Source: Flavobacteriales bacterium (lineage in GTDB: Bacteria > Bacteroidota > Bacteroidia > Flavobacteriales_D > Sanyastnellaceae). Taken from it: 64,000 bases of DNA. Positions 27,504-36,172 of this stretch are shown piece by piece. Location of the stretch: positions 1 to 64,000 of the forward strand of contig CANGTU010000012.1 of NCBI GenBank assembly GCA_947456965.1, given 5' to 3'. Position 1 is the stretch's first letter. Each line of letters begins with the position of its first letter. Position numbers and translations under genes: made by a program. Under the pieces are notes generated by a model. It made no database searches and was not told the DNA's origin. It saw nothing but the letters and a program-made list of their open reading frames with translations.

Positions 27504-28952
27504 ATGCTCTTCAATTCCCTTGACTTCGCTCTTTTCCTGCCCTTGGTTTTCGTGTTGTATTGGTTTGTGACCAACAGGTCGCTCCGGCTGCAGAATGTGT
27601 TATTGCTCGTGGCCAGCTATTTCTTTTATGCATGCTGGGACTGGCGTTTCATGTTTCTTCTCTTGTTCTCGACGGCACTTGACTACTACACCGGATTGCG
27701 CATGGAAGAGGCCTCGGGTCCGCGCGCGCGCAAAGTCTGGTTCTGGCTGAGTGTGGGCATCAACCTCGGATTTCTGGGAGTGTTCAAGTACTACAATTTC
27801 TTTGCAGATTCGTTTGCTTCGGGACTCGCCCTCCTCGGTGTACAGGCGCATCCGGCTACGCTTCAGGTCATCCTGCCCGTAGGCATTTCATTTTACACTT
27901 TCCACGGGCTCTCCTATGTGATTGATATCTACCAGCAACGCATCAAGGCAGAGCGCAATGCCGTGGACTATGCCCTTTTTGTGAGTTTCTTTCCCTTGCT
28001 GGTCGCTGGACCCATTGAACGGGCAACCCACCTCCTGCCGCAAATCCGGAGGAGCAGAATCTTCAGCTACGATCGCGCAGCAGACGGTATGCGGCAGATC
28101 CTGTGGGGATTATTCAAGAAGATCGTGATTGCCGACAACTGCGCTGTTTATGCCAATGTGCTCTTCGATGATCCCATGGCACATTCGGGCAGTGCCTTGT
28201 TCCTCGGGGCCATCTTTTTCGCCTTCCAGATCTACGGCGATTTCTCCGGATACTCGGATATCGCCTTGGGAACGGCCCGTCTGTTCGGCATCGAACTTCT
28301 GCGCAATTTTTCCTATCCCTACTTCTCCCGCGACATGGCCGAGTTCTGGAGGCGCTGGCATATCTCCCTGTCCTCCTGGTTTCGTGACTACCTGTACATT
28401 CCACTGGGCGGCAGCAAGGGCGGATTCTGGATGAAGGTGCGCAACACCTTTGCGATCTTCCTCGTGAGCGGCTTCTGGCATGGAGCCAACTGGACTTTTC
28501 TGGTTTGGGGGGCGCTGAATGCCTTGTTCTACATGCCTTTGCTTATATCCGGCAAAAACCGCGACCATGTGGAGGTGGTAGCGGCCGGGCGTATACTCCC
28601 TACTCCGCGCGAATTCATGCAGATGTCTGCCACCTTTCTGCTCACTGTACTTGCCTGGATTTTCTTTCGCGCTGAAAACCTCCCACACGCCATCCAATAC
28701 CTGACTCAATTATTCAGCGGGCCATGGGGAGTACCTCGTTTTGATGGAATACAGCGGTTACCTGTGCTGGCCCTGCTCATGGTCCTGTTCATTGCCGTAG
28801 AATGGACAGGTCGTACGCGCGAGCATCCGCTGGCAACATGCACCGCCATCCGCAGCCGCGCTGTCCGGTGGAGTATTTATGCCTTCATCATCTTCCTCAT
28901 CGGAATGTATATGCCGGCTGAAGAATCTCCTTTTATTTACTTCCAGTTCTGA
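27504..28952 (+). CDS. MBOAT family O-acyltransferase (AlgI-like)
   Basis: 482 residues from ATG 27504 (MLFNSLDFALFLPLVF, the classic MBOAT start). The in-frame extension from 27411 is polar and unlike the family. It is a multi-pass inner-membrane protein that moves acyl groups across the membrane or onto exported polymers. Motifs: VLPVGISFYTFHGLSYVID, VAGPIERATHLLPQ, FWRRWHISLSSWFRDYLYIPLGG (H286) and SGFWHGANWTFLVWG with the catalytic H326. Its stop overlaps the start of the SGNH-like gene (TGATG), a pairing seen in alginate-type and other polysaccharide O-acetylation loci. The acceptor polymer is unknown; no glycosyltransferases are nearby. Confidence 0.94.
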   Translation: MLFNSLDFALFLPLVFVLYWFVTNRSLRLQNVLLLVASYFFYACWDWRFMFLLLFSTALDYYTGLRMEEASGPRARKVWFWLSVGINLGFLGVFKYYNFFADSFASGLALLGVQAHPATLQVILPVGISFYTFHGLSYVIDIYQQRIKAERNAVDYALFVSFFPLLVAGPIERATHLLPQIRRSRIFSYDRAADGMRQILWGLFKKIVIADNCAVYANVLFDDPMAHSGSALFLGAIFFAFQIYGDFSGYSDIALGTARLFGIELLRNFSYPYFSRDMAEFWRRWHISLSSWFRDYLYIPLGGSKGGFWMKVRNTFAIFLVSGFWHGANWTFLVWGALNALFYMPLLISGKNRDHVEVVAAGRILPTPREFMQMSATFLLTVLAWIFFRAENLPHAIQYLTQLFSGPWGVPRFDGIQRLPVLALLMVLFIAVEWTGRTREHPLATCTAIRSRAVRWSIYAFIIFLIGMYMPAEESPFIYFQF

Positions 28953-29908
28953 TGGATATGAAACTCTTCCTCCGTCGGCTGGCCGCATTTGCGTGTTTCG
29001 CATCCATCGTCTATTTGCTGCTGCTGATGATCTGGGGCAACATCTTCGGCGAGTGGAAACTCCAGAACATCCTGTATCGCCGGGCGGGACATGGTCATTC
29101 CTTTTCACGATTCCGTGAAGCAGATACCACGAAAAACGTGGATTTACTATTCCTCGGCTCATCACATGCCTACCGCGGATTCGATACCCGCATTTTTGAC
29201 TCAGCCGGATACCGGTCCTTCAATCTTGGATCCAGCTCGCAGACACCTCTGCAAACGCGCGTGCTGCTGCATCGCTATCTGAATGGATTAAATCCGAAGC
29301 TCGCCATCCTGGAGGTGTATCCTAAACTCTTTGCGACGGATGGTGTGGAATCTGCACTGGATGTATTGGCTAATGATGAAGAAGACCATAACTCCTTTCG
29401 CATGGTAAGCAAGATGCACAATCCCACCGTTTGGAATTCGTGGCTCTACAGCTCTGTCCGCGAACGCCTGGGTTGGGAGCGTCACACCCGTGAGCCGGCG
29501 AACAGAAGGCTGGATCAATATATCCGGGGAGGTTATGTGGAGCGCGATCTGGAGTATTTCACCCACACCCGTCAGCAGCCGCAATCCTGGAGTATACGTG
29601 CTGATCAGGAAGAGGCATTCAACGAAGTGCTCTCTATGCTCAGGTCACGAGGAATTCCTTATCTCCTGGTATTTGCTCCGATCACGGACAGTATTTACTA
29701 TGCGCACAGCCGCCGCGAGGATTTTGATTCTTTAATGGCATCACACGGGCCTTACATCAATTTCAATCTCGTGATCAGTATGGACGATTCACTTCACTTC
29801 TATGATGAGCACCATCTGAACCAGAAGGGTGTGGAGCGATTCAATGCCGCATTACTGGATACACTGCGCCGGCTTTGGCCTGATGGTCCCGACTCCCGTT
29901 ATCCGTAA
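28952..29908 (+). CDS. SGNH-like membrane-anchored protein, MBOAT partner
   Basis: 318 residues; ATG 28952 overlaps the MBOAT stop by one base. One N-terminal membrane helix (about 8-30) anchors an extracytoplasmic domain. LLFLGSSHAYRGFD holds the likely nucleophile (GSS at 69-71, then H72), and DEHHLNQKGVERF near the C-terminus (D285, H287/H288) supplies the Asp-His pair, matching a SGNH/GDSL-type fold. Such proteins accept the acyl group from the MBOAT transporter and pass it to a polymer. I recognise the fold pattern but not a named family, so the assignment rests on motifs and coupling. Confidence 0.72.
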   Translation: MDMKLFLRRLAAFACFASIVYLLLLMIWGNIFGEWKLQNILYRRAGHGHSFSRFREADTTKNVDLLFLGSSHAYRGFDTRIFDSAGYRSFNLGSSSQTPLQTRVLLHRYLNGLNPKLAILEVYPKLFATDGVESALDVLANDEEDHNSFRMVSKMHNPTVWNSWLYSSVRERLGWERHTREPANRRLDQYIRGGYVERDLEYFTHTRQQPQSWSIRADQEEAFNEVLSMLRSRGIPYLLVFAPITDSIYYAHSRREDFDSLMASHGPYINFNLVISMDDSLHFYDEHHLNQKGVERFNAALLDTLRRLWPDGPDSRYP

Positions 29909-29930
29909 AATCCCGGACAGTGCTTCATAA

Positions 29931-32330
29931 TCAACCACGGCCAGCTTCCCGCATCAGGTTCATAACCTCCTCGGTGATGTCCTCGACCGATGGTTTGGAG
30001 AAGTAGTCACCATCTGTGCTGTAGGCGGGTAAGTGTGGTCGTGCACTCAACGTGCGCGGTTCGGAATCGAGGAAGGACCATGTCTTCTGTACATTGAGCA
30101 CCTGGTCGAGAATGTACGCTGAGGCACCACCCGGCACGTCCTCATCCACGATCAGCATGCGGTTGGTTTTCCTGACAGAGCCCGCACAGATGTGGTGGAT
30201 ATCAAAAGGAAGCAGTGTGCGCACATCCACCAGTTCCGCTGAAATACCCATGCCTGCCAGCAGGTTCGCTGCTTCCGCACAGAGGTTGAACGTGGATCCG
30301 TAGGAGATGATCGTAATATCCGAACCTTCCCTTACTACTTCCGGAATACCAAGAGGAATGCGGTATTGGCCCAGATTGGAGGGGCGTGCCTCTTTCGTTC
30401 GGTATCCATTGAGGCATTCCACGACGATAGCGGGCTCGTCGCCCTCCAGCAGCGTATTGTACATGCCTGCTGCCTGTGCCATGTTGCGCGGCACGCACAC
30501 GTGCATTCCGCGCACGCTGTGAATAATGGCTCCCATCGGGCTGCCGCTGTGCCAGATGCCTTCCAGGCGATGTCCGCGTGTGCTGATAATGGCCGGGGCT
30601 TTTTGTCCGCCCCGCGTGCGGTATTGCACTGTGGCCAGGTCATCGCGCATGATCTGGAGTGCGTAAAAGATGTAATCCAGGTATTGAATCTCAGCTACAG
30701 GACGAAGGCCGCGCATGGCCAGTCCTATGGCCTGACCCACGATGGTTGCTTCACGGATGCCTGAGTCGGCCACGCGCAACTCACCATACTTCTCCTGCAA
30801 TCCCTCGCAGGTTTGGTTGACACCACCGATTTTTCCCACATCCTCTCCGAAGATGAGCAGCTCTGGCCTCTCGGCCAGTTTGAGGTCCCAGAAATCCCGG
30901 AGCAGGATGCGCCCGTCCACGAGCTCGGTCTGATCGGCATACACAGGATCTACGGGAGTGATATGTCCGACAGCGCGGGCAGACGCACTATGGAGATGAG
31001 AGCTGTAGCGTTGTTCGCACTCGCGACGAAGATTTTCCAGCCAGGTCGCCAGAGCTTCGCGGGGCGCTGAAGTGTGGTGGCGGGTGAGGAGCAGGGCTCT
31101 CCGGCATGCACTGAAAAGATCCTTGCGGATGGGGTCAGCCGTCTTGCGAAGTTGAGCGGCAAGTTCAGCGACACCGGCAATATCGGGATGTGCTGCGGCC
31201 AGACCATCCAGCAAGCCGAATGACTGCTCGGCATCACGCTGAATATCGGCACGGAAAGCAGCCCATGCCTCTTTTTGCTCACGGCGCACCTGAATGCGTG
31301 CTTCTTCCCGAATGGCATCCAGATCCTCCTGCGAGGCGGCCCCATCCATGATGATAAACTTGCCGAACTGCACAATGCAGTCAAATTCATCATACCACCT
31401 CAGCAGTTCCTTTGACTTATATCGTTCATGCGATCCACTTGTGCTGTGTCCCTGAGGCTGGGTGAGCTCCTCCACATGCACGAGTGCCGGCTTATGGTTC
31501 TCCCGGCAAAAACGAACAGCCAACTCGTAGGTGGCCATTAGTTCCGGATAATTCCATCCCTTTACCCGGAAGATGCGGAACCCGTTGGAGGTATCTGTTG
31601 TCTCGAATCCGCTCAGCGCTTCAGAAATGCTTTCCTTGACCGTTTGGTATTTCTTCGGAACCGATATTCCCCACCCATTATCCCAGACACTCATACACAT
31701 AGGCACACCGAGCACGGCCGCCGCATTCATCGTTTCCCAAAACAGTCCTTCAGAAGTACTGGAGTCACCGATGGTCCCGAAGGCCACTTCCTGTCCCGCG
31801 TTGGAAAACGATGTGAATGACGCGAGTCCTGGCAACTGACGGAAAAGGCTGGAGGCCTGAGCCAATCCGAGCAGCCGGGGCATTTGTCCGGCAGTTGGAC
31901 TGATATCCGAAGAAGAGTTCTTCATGGCGGCGACCTCCTTCCATTCGCCCCTCTCATCGAGGAAGCGAGTGGCGTAATGACCACCCATCTGACGGCCCCC
32001 TGATGAGGGTTCAGCTTCCGTATCCGTGTGCGCGTATAGTGCGGCGAAGTATTGCCTCACGGTAAGAGCCCCGATGGCCATCATGAAGGTCTGATCACGG
32101 TAGTATCCCGAGCGCCAGTCGCCCGGCCTGAAATACCTCGCCATAGCGATCTGAGCGATTTCCTTGCCATCGCCGAAAATGCCAAACTTGGCTTTGCCAG
32201 TGAGCACTTCCTTTCGCCCGAGCAATGAAGCTTCACGGCTGATGCAGGCCAGCCGATAGTCATCCAGCATGCGTTGGCGGATCTTCTCCACGGTGAGGAC
32301 CTGCTCAGGTGATTCGAAAGACTTGGACAT
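29931..32330 (-). CDS. Fused 2-oxoacid dehydrogenase E1 component (alpha plus beta)
   Basis: 799 residues. The first ~390 are E1 alpha: GKAKFGIFGDGKEIAQIA, RDQTFMMAIGA, GGRQMGGHYA, and the thiamine diphosphate motif GDSSTSE...WDN (188-218). The second half (from about 450) is E1 beta: ELLIFGEDVGKIGGVNQ, IGLAMRGLRPVAEIQYLDYIF, GSPMGAIIHSV and ILDQVLNVQKTWSFLD. It decarboxylates a 2-oxoacid, most likely branched-chain, and acylates the lipoyl group of E2. The alpha-beta fusion is common in Bacteroidota. No E2 or E3 gene is in the window. TATCTTTG lies 4 nt before the ATG; psuG lies 40 nt upstream on the same strand. Confidence 0.92.
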   Translation of the reverse strand: MSKSFESPEQVLTVEKIRQRMLDDYRLACISREASLLGRKEVLTGKAKFGIFGDGKEIAQIAMARYFRPGDWRSGYYRDQTFMMAIGALTVRQYFAALYAHTDTEAEPSSGGRQMGGHYATRFLDERGEWKEVAAMKNSSSDISPTAGQMPRLLGLAQASSLFRQLPGLASFTSFSNAGQEVAFGTIGDSSTSEGLFWETMNAAAVLGVPMCMSVWDNGWGISVPKKYQTVKESISEALSGFETTDTSNGFRIFRVKGWNYPELMATYELAVRFCRENHKPALVHVEELTQPQGHSTSGSHERYKSKELLRWYDEFDCIVQFGKFIIMDGAASQEDLDAIREEARIQVRREQKEAWAAFRADIQRDAEQSFGLLDGLAAAHPDIAGVAELAAQLRKTADPIRKDLFSACRRALLLTRHHTSAPREALATWLENLRRECEQRYSSHLHSASARAVGHITPVDPVYADQTELVDGRILLRDFWDLKLAERPELLIFGEDVGKIGGVNQTCEGLQEKYGELRVADSGIREATIVGQAIGLAMRGLRPVAEIQYLDYIFYALQIMRDDLATVQYRTRGGQKAPAIISTRGHRLEGIWHSGSPMGAIIHSVRGMHVCVPRNMAQAAGMYNTLLEGDEPAIVVECLNGYRTKEARPSNLGQYRIPLGIPEVVREGSDITIISYGSTFNLCAEAANLLAGMGISAELVDVRTLLPFDIHHICAGSVRKTNRMLIVDEDVPGGASAYILDQVLNVQKTWSFLDSEPRTLSARPHLPAYSTDGDYFSKPSVEDITEEVMNLMREAGRG

Positions 32331-32334
32331 GTTG

Positions 32335-32342
32335 CAAAGATA
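32335..32342 (-). promoter_or_regulatory. -7 promoter element of the E1 gene (leaderless arrangement)
   Basis: On the minus strand TATCTTTG, then CAAC, then ATG (32330). Same 4-nt spacing as tpx and tatA. Confidence 0.6.
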
Positions 32343-32370
32343 ACCGTCGGCAGGCGGTCAGCCGGCTGAT

Positions 32371-33291
32371 TCAGGTGGCCAGCCGGGCGGCGAGAAGAGC
32401 CCCCAGCCGGGCGTTATTTTTCACAAGTGCCACATTGGCGTTGAGACTGCTGCCCTGCGTGACTTCCGCCAGTCGGGCCAGAAGGAACGGTGTCAGGGCC
32501 TTTCCCCGGATACCGGAACTACTGGCTTCTCGGATGCTTTCCCGGATAACTGGCTCAATGAGGTCGGCCGGTATCTCGGATTCTTCAGGAATAGGATTAG
32601 CGATCAGCGCTCCAGCATGGGGATCCAGCGACCACAGACGACCAAGTACATCGGCCAGTTCCGAAACCTCATCAATGCGCCATTCGAGTGGCAAACCCGA
32701 GGACCTCGAGTAGAATGCCGGGAACTCACTCGTCCGATACCCCAGAACCGGCACACCAAGCGTTTCCAGGTACTCCAGAGTAGCCGGCAAATCGAGAATA
32801 GCCTTGGCTCCGGCTGAAACCACCGCCACACCTGATCGGGTGAATTCCATCAGGTCGGCCGAAACATCCCAAGACAGTTCGGCTCCCCGGTGTACGCCTC
32901 CGATGCCTCCCGTAGCGAATACCCGGATGCCGGCTAATGATGCCACCATCATGGTGGAAGCCACGGTGGTAGCACCGGGGAGCTGGGGCCGCGCCAGAAA
33001 CAAGGATATATCGCGGCGGCTGACCTTTCCCACTCCCCTGCCTTCCCGGGCAAGCAGTTCAAGTTCACTGGCTGACAAACCAACTTTCAGCCGTCCTCCC
33101 TGAACAGCGATAGTGGCAGGCACCGCTCCCCCACTGCGTACCGTTTCCTGCACTTCCAGAGCTGTTTCGAGGTTCTGCGGCCACGGCATACCATGGGCTA
33201 CAATCGTAGATTCGAGGGCCACCACTGGTTGACCGGAACGGAGGGCCTCATGCACCTCCGGAGCGATGGTGAGGAAATCATGCGGTTTCAT
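32371..33291 (-). CDS. psuG: Pseudouridine-5'-phosphate glycosidase
   Basis: 306 residues from ATG 33291; the upstream start (33468) adds 59 unrelated residues and overlaps the divergent ABC gene. It cleaves pseudouridine 5'-phosphate to uracil and ribose 5-phosphate (reversibly), salvaging bases from degraded RNA. Conserved blocks: PVVALESTIVAHGMPWPQN, VPATIAVQGGRLKVGLS, KVSRRDISLFLA, GATTVASTMMVA, FATGGIGGVHRGAE, VVSAGAKAILDLPATLEYLET, GVPVLGYRT..FPAFY, and IANPIP. Length matches the family. No psuK kinase is adjacent. CACCTTTG lies 4 nt before the start, one mismatch from the promoter element. Confidence 0.95.
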   Translation of the reverse strand: MKPHDFLTIAPEVHEALRSGQPVVALESTIVAHGMPWPQNLETALEVQETVRSGGAVPATIAVQGGRLKVGLSASELELLAREGRGVGKVSRRDISLFLARPQLPGATTVASTMMVASLAGIRVFATGGIGGVHRGAELSWDVSADLMEFTRSGVAVVSAGAKAILDLPATLEYLETLGVPVLGYRTSEFPAFYSRSSGLPLEWRIDEVSELADVLGRLWSLDPHAGALIANPIPEESEIPADLIEPVIRESIREASSSGIRGKALTPFLLARLAEVTQGSSLNANVALVKNNARLGALLAARLAT

Positions 33292-33380
33292 GGAGCAAAG
33301 GTGGATGACACCGGTTGCCGCTGGCAAATCTTGACCAGGATTAAGGAGTCGTGGCCGGGAGTACCAATACGTTTGTCTGC

Positions 33381-35144
33381 ATGAAACTCCTGTTGGGCTA
33401 TCTCCGGCCATCCCGCGGACTGTTATTTCTGGCTCTCGGGCTTGCTGCAGTGAACCAATGCTTTTCACTTCTCGACCCTTACATCAGCGGTCGGCTGATT
33501 GACCAGTTGGGTGTTCACCACGACCAATACACCGGTGAAGGAGATCGCTTCTTGCGCGATCTGCTGCTTTTTCTCCTCGCTCTGGTCGGTGTGGCGATGG
33601 TATCCCGAGTAGCCAAAAACTTCCAGGACTATTTCACCAGCGTCATCATCCAGCGATCCGGCGCGCGACTTTACACGGATGGTATCCGGCATTCCCTTGA
33701 TCTGCCGTACGAGGTGTTTGAAGACCAGCGAAGCGGTGAAACACTGGGCAAATTGCAGAAGGTGCGGGCCGACTCTGAGAAGCTTATCACCGTGAGCATC
33801 GGCATTCTGTTTCAAAGTCTGGTGGGCGTGATTTTCGTGATGGTCTACGCCGTATCAGTGCATTGGCTCATTGCGCCGCTCTTTCTGGTTACCGTGCCCC
33901 TGCTTGCCATGGTGAGCAATGCTCTCAGCAAACGGATCAAGCAGGTATCCAGAAGTATCCTGTCCGAAACCACCTCCCTGGCCGGAACAACCACCGAATC
34001 GCTGCGCAACATTGAGCTGGTCAAAAGTCTTGGACTGACCAATCAGGAAATCGGGCGTCTCAATCAAACCACCCAACGCATTCTTGGTCTGGAATTGCGC
34101 AAAGTGAAATACATCCGGTCCCTGAGTTTTGTCCAGGGCACTACGGTCAATTTCCTGCGAACAGCGCTCGTCGGATTCCTTTACTGGATGGTATTCCGGG
34201 AGACGATATCCCTCGGACAACTGATGACACTTACTTTCTATTCCTTCTTCATCTTCGGTCCTCTGCAGGAGATGGGCAATGTCATCGCCTCGTACCGGGA
34301 GGCCGAGGCATCGCTGAAGACCTTTGAAGACATTCTCGCCATTCCGGCCGAGCGGCAGCCCGAGAATCCGACCAACATGGGCCCGATCCACCGTGTGGCA
34401 TTCAAGTCTGTTGGGTTCCGCCATCGCACTGCTGCCGCTGATGCCCTGCAAGATGTATCATTTGACGTTGGTACAGGCGAAACCATCGCCTTCGTGGGGC
34501 CATCTGGCTCAGGCAAGACTACGCTGGTCAAGTTGCTGGTGGGATTGTACCGACCTGTGAATGGACAGATACTCTTCGATGAAACCGACAGTAAGCAAAT
34601 TCGCCTCGACGACTTGCGAAGGCAGATAGGCTTTGTCACTCAGGACACGCAGTTGTTTGCCGGGACGATTCGAGAGAATCTCCTGTTTGTGGCTCCCCAG
34701 GCAAGCGATGCAGATATGCGCGAGGCACTCCGCAGGGCGAGTTGCGACACGCTGCTCAGGAGAGCCGCAGAAGGGCTGGATACTGTGATCGGAGAAGGGG
34801 GAATCAAAATCAGTGGCGGGGAAAAGCAGCGACTATCTATAGCACGAGCCCTGTTGCGGAAACCACGCCTGCTGGTGCTCGATGAGGCAACCAGCGCCCT
34901 CGACTCCATCACCGAAGAAGAAATCACCGGTACCATCCGGGCGATCAGTGCTGAGCGCGAAACCATCACCTTCCTCATCGCCCACCGGCTGTCCACTATC
35001 ATGCATGCCGACCGAATCTGCGTTCTCGAGCGCGGCAGGATTGTAGAAACCGGCAGTCACGCAGATCTGCTGGCGCAAAAAGGTCTCTACTATGCCATGT
35101 GGCGGCAACAGATCGGAGAGCGTTTTCGCACTCCAACATTGTGA
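33381..35144 (+). CDS. ABC transporter, fused permease and ATP-binding protein
   Basis: 587 residues from ATG 33381 (MKLLLGYLRPSRGLL); the longer start at 33351 only adds residues across the divergent promoter region. A type I exporter half-transporter: six-helix membrane domain (about 10-310), then the nucleotide-binding domain with Walker A GPSGSGKT (373-380), Q-loop region QIGFVTQDTQLF, signature ISGGEKQRLSIARAL (477 onward), Walker B LLVLDEATSALD (D501/E502) and H-loop AHRLS (H535). It would work as a homodimer. Substrate unknown (lipid, peptide or drug). It is a single gene, divergent from psuG. Confidence 0.94.
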   Translation: MKLLLGYLRPSRGLLFLALGLAAVNQCFSLLDPYISGRLIDQLGVHHDQYTGEGDRFLRDLLLFLLALVGVAMVSRVAKNFQDYFTSVIIQRSGARLYTDGIRHSLDLPYEVFEDQRSGETLGKLQKVRADSEKLITVSIGILFQSLVGVIFVMVYAVSVHWLIAPLFLVTVPLLAMVSNALSKRIKQVSRSILSETTSLAGTTTESLRNIELVKSLGLTNQEIGRLNQTTQRILGLELRKVKYIRSLSFVQGTTVNFLRTALVGFLYWMVFRETISLGQLMTLTFYSFFIFGPLQEMGNVIASYREAEASLKTFEDILAIPAERQPENPTNMGPIHRVAFKSVGFRHRTAAADALQDVSFDVGTGETIAFVGPSGSGKTTLVKLLVGLYRPVNGQILFDETDSKQIRLDDLRRQIGFVTQDTQLFAGTIRENLLFVAPQASDADMREALRRASCDTLLRRAAEGLDTVIGEGGIKISGGEKQRLSIARALLRKPRLLVLDEATSALDSITEEEITGTIRAISAERETITFLIAHRLSTIMHADRICVLERGRIVETGSHADLLAQKGLYYAMWRQQIGERFRTPTL

Positions 35145-35177
35145 ATGGTGACCGATCGTGTGCTCCGGAGAATAAGC

Positions 35178-35789
35178 TCAGGAAAGCTCTTCCTTTACCC
35201 TGATCCTGCGAAAAGTCAGGTTGATCCGTTCGCCCATCGGCTTGCTCGTTTTGGGAACCGCATGTTCCCAACGCTCTTGCATGTTCTGCATGAGCAGCAC
35301 GGATCCATGACCCAGACCCATTTCAAAGGATCGCTCGCCGCCGCGCTCGCGGATCAGAAAGCGACGTGATGAACCAAACGAGACTGACGCAATCAGCGAC
35401 TGATCCATTTCGGGCTCGTTGTCGCGGTGCCATCCCATGGAGTCGCGTCCATCCCGATACCAATTGCCGAGCACGGAGTTGAAAGGGAATCCCGTTTCAG
35501 CGGCCAGCAGACCGGCGATCTCTTCCAATACAGCCACCAGCGGTGATGAAGGCCATCGAATACCGGAGTAGGTATATTCGGGGCCATACCAGGTCGTAAG
35601 GCGCGGCTCATCGTACCAGCGGCCGTAAACACGAATCTTATTCTGTCTCCAGACAAGTTCGGAACGCAAACGCGCTATCAGGTCATTGGTAAAAAATCCG
35701 GGAATAAAAACCAAGGCTTCAGAGCCTTCGCGGAAGAGCGTGCGCGGAGAACGGTCAGGCATTTCCTTCAGCGCCCGCATTCGGTCCAT
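35178..35789 (-). CDS. alkB: Alpha-ketoglutarate-dependent dioxygenase, AlkB-like
   Basis: 203 residues. It removes alkyl lesions from nucleobases using Fe(II) and 2-oxoglutarate. Iron ligands are H121 and D123 in GWHRDNEPEMD and H176 in ERWEHAVPK; 2-oxoglutarate-binding arginines are R188 and R194 in ERINLTFRR. TTWYGPEYTYSG is the substrate-lid region, and SFGSSRRFLIRERG continues the jelly roll. It resembles the short ALKBH2/3-like bacterial group. The ATG at 35789 overlaps the tatA 3' end by 35 nt; later starts at 35780 or 35762 are possible and would shorten the overlap. Confidence 0.93.
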   Translation of the reverse strand: MDRMRALKEMPDRSPRTLFREGSEALVFIPGFFTNDLIARLRSELVWRQNKIRVYGRWYDEPRLTTWYGPEYTYSGIRWPSSPLVAVLEEIAGLLAAETGFPFNSVLGNWYRDGRDSMGWHRDNEPEMDQSLIASVSFGSSRRFLIRERGGERSFEMGLGHGSVLLMQNMQERWEHAVPKTSKPMGERINLTFRRIRVKEELS

Positions 35790-36075
35790 CGGGTTGGGGC
35801 GGTTGGACAGGCGCAGGGGGCGACTGGTAAGGCCGCGAGGCAGGCCGGCTGCTCACCTTTTCATCATCAGCCAGCAGATCAACCTGATCGAGCCGGATAT
35901 CAGTCTGCTTGCGAAACTCTTGCGTGCCCTGCATGATTTCATTCTGCACATCGCGGGCAGCGTTGCGGAACTGATACACCGCCTTGCCCAGCGTCTGCGC
36001 AAGTGCAGGAACACCCTTTGCCCCGAAGAGCAGGAGATACACAAAGAGAATCAGGATAATCTCACCAATACTCAT
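35755..36075 (-). CDS. tatA: Twin-arginine translocase subunit TatA/TatE
   Basis: 106 residues from ATG 36075; the longer frame up to 36285 runs through a terminator and the secDF 3' end and is rejected. One N-terminal membrane helix (about 5-17, IILILFVYLLLFG), the FG hinge (FGAKGVPALAQTLGKAVYQFR) and an amphipathic helix, then a disordered Pro-rich tail (SPPAPVQPPQP). TatA oligomerises to move folded proteins across the inner membrane with TatC, which is not in this window. TACCTTTG sits 4 nt before the start. The 3' end overlaps alkB. Confidence 0.9.
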   Translation of the reverse strand: MSIGEIILILFVYLLLFGAKGVPALAQTLGKAVYQFRNAARDVQNEIMQGTQEFRKQTDIRLDQVDLLADDEKVSSRPASRPYQSPPAPVQPPQPDGPNAGAEGNA

Positions 36076-36079
36076 GTTG

Positions 36080-36087
36080 CAAAGGTA
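36080..36087 (-). promoter_or_regulatory. -7 promoter element of tatA (leaderless arrangement)
   Basis: On the minus strand TACCTTTG, then CAAC, then ATG (36075). The spacer CAAC is the same as for the E1 gene. Confidence 0.6.
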
Positions 36088-36120
36088 GCAGTTTGATGGC
36101 TGAACCACCGGAAACAAGAA

Positions 36121-36143
36121 GCCCCGGGAACATATCCCGGGGC
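36121..36143 (-). terminator. Terminator hairpin after secDF
   Basis: GCCCCGGGA (36121-36129) pairs with TCCCGGGGC (36135-36143). On the minus strand TTCTTGTTT follows, a modest T tract. It separates secDF from tatA. Confidence 0.6.
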
Positions 36144-36172
36144 CACCGATTTCTTTTTTTTTGAGAGGATGA

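Noticed and set aside
33292-33468. N-terminal extension of psuG
   Set aside because: The 59 extra residues are not family-like and overlap the start of the divergent ABC exporter gene.
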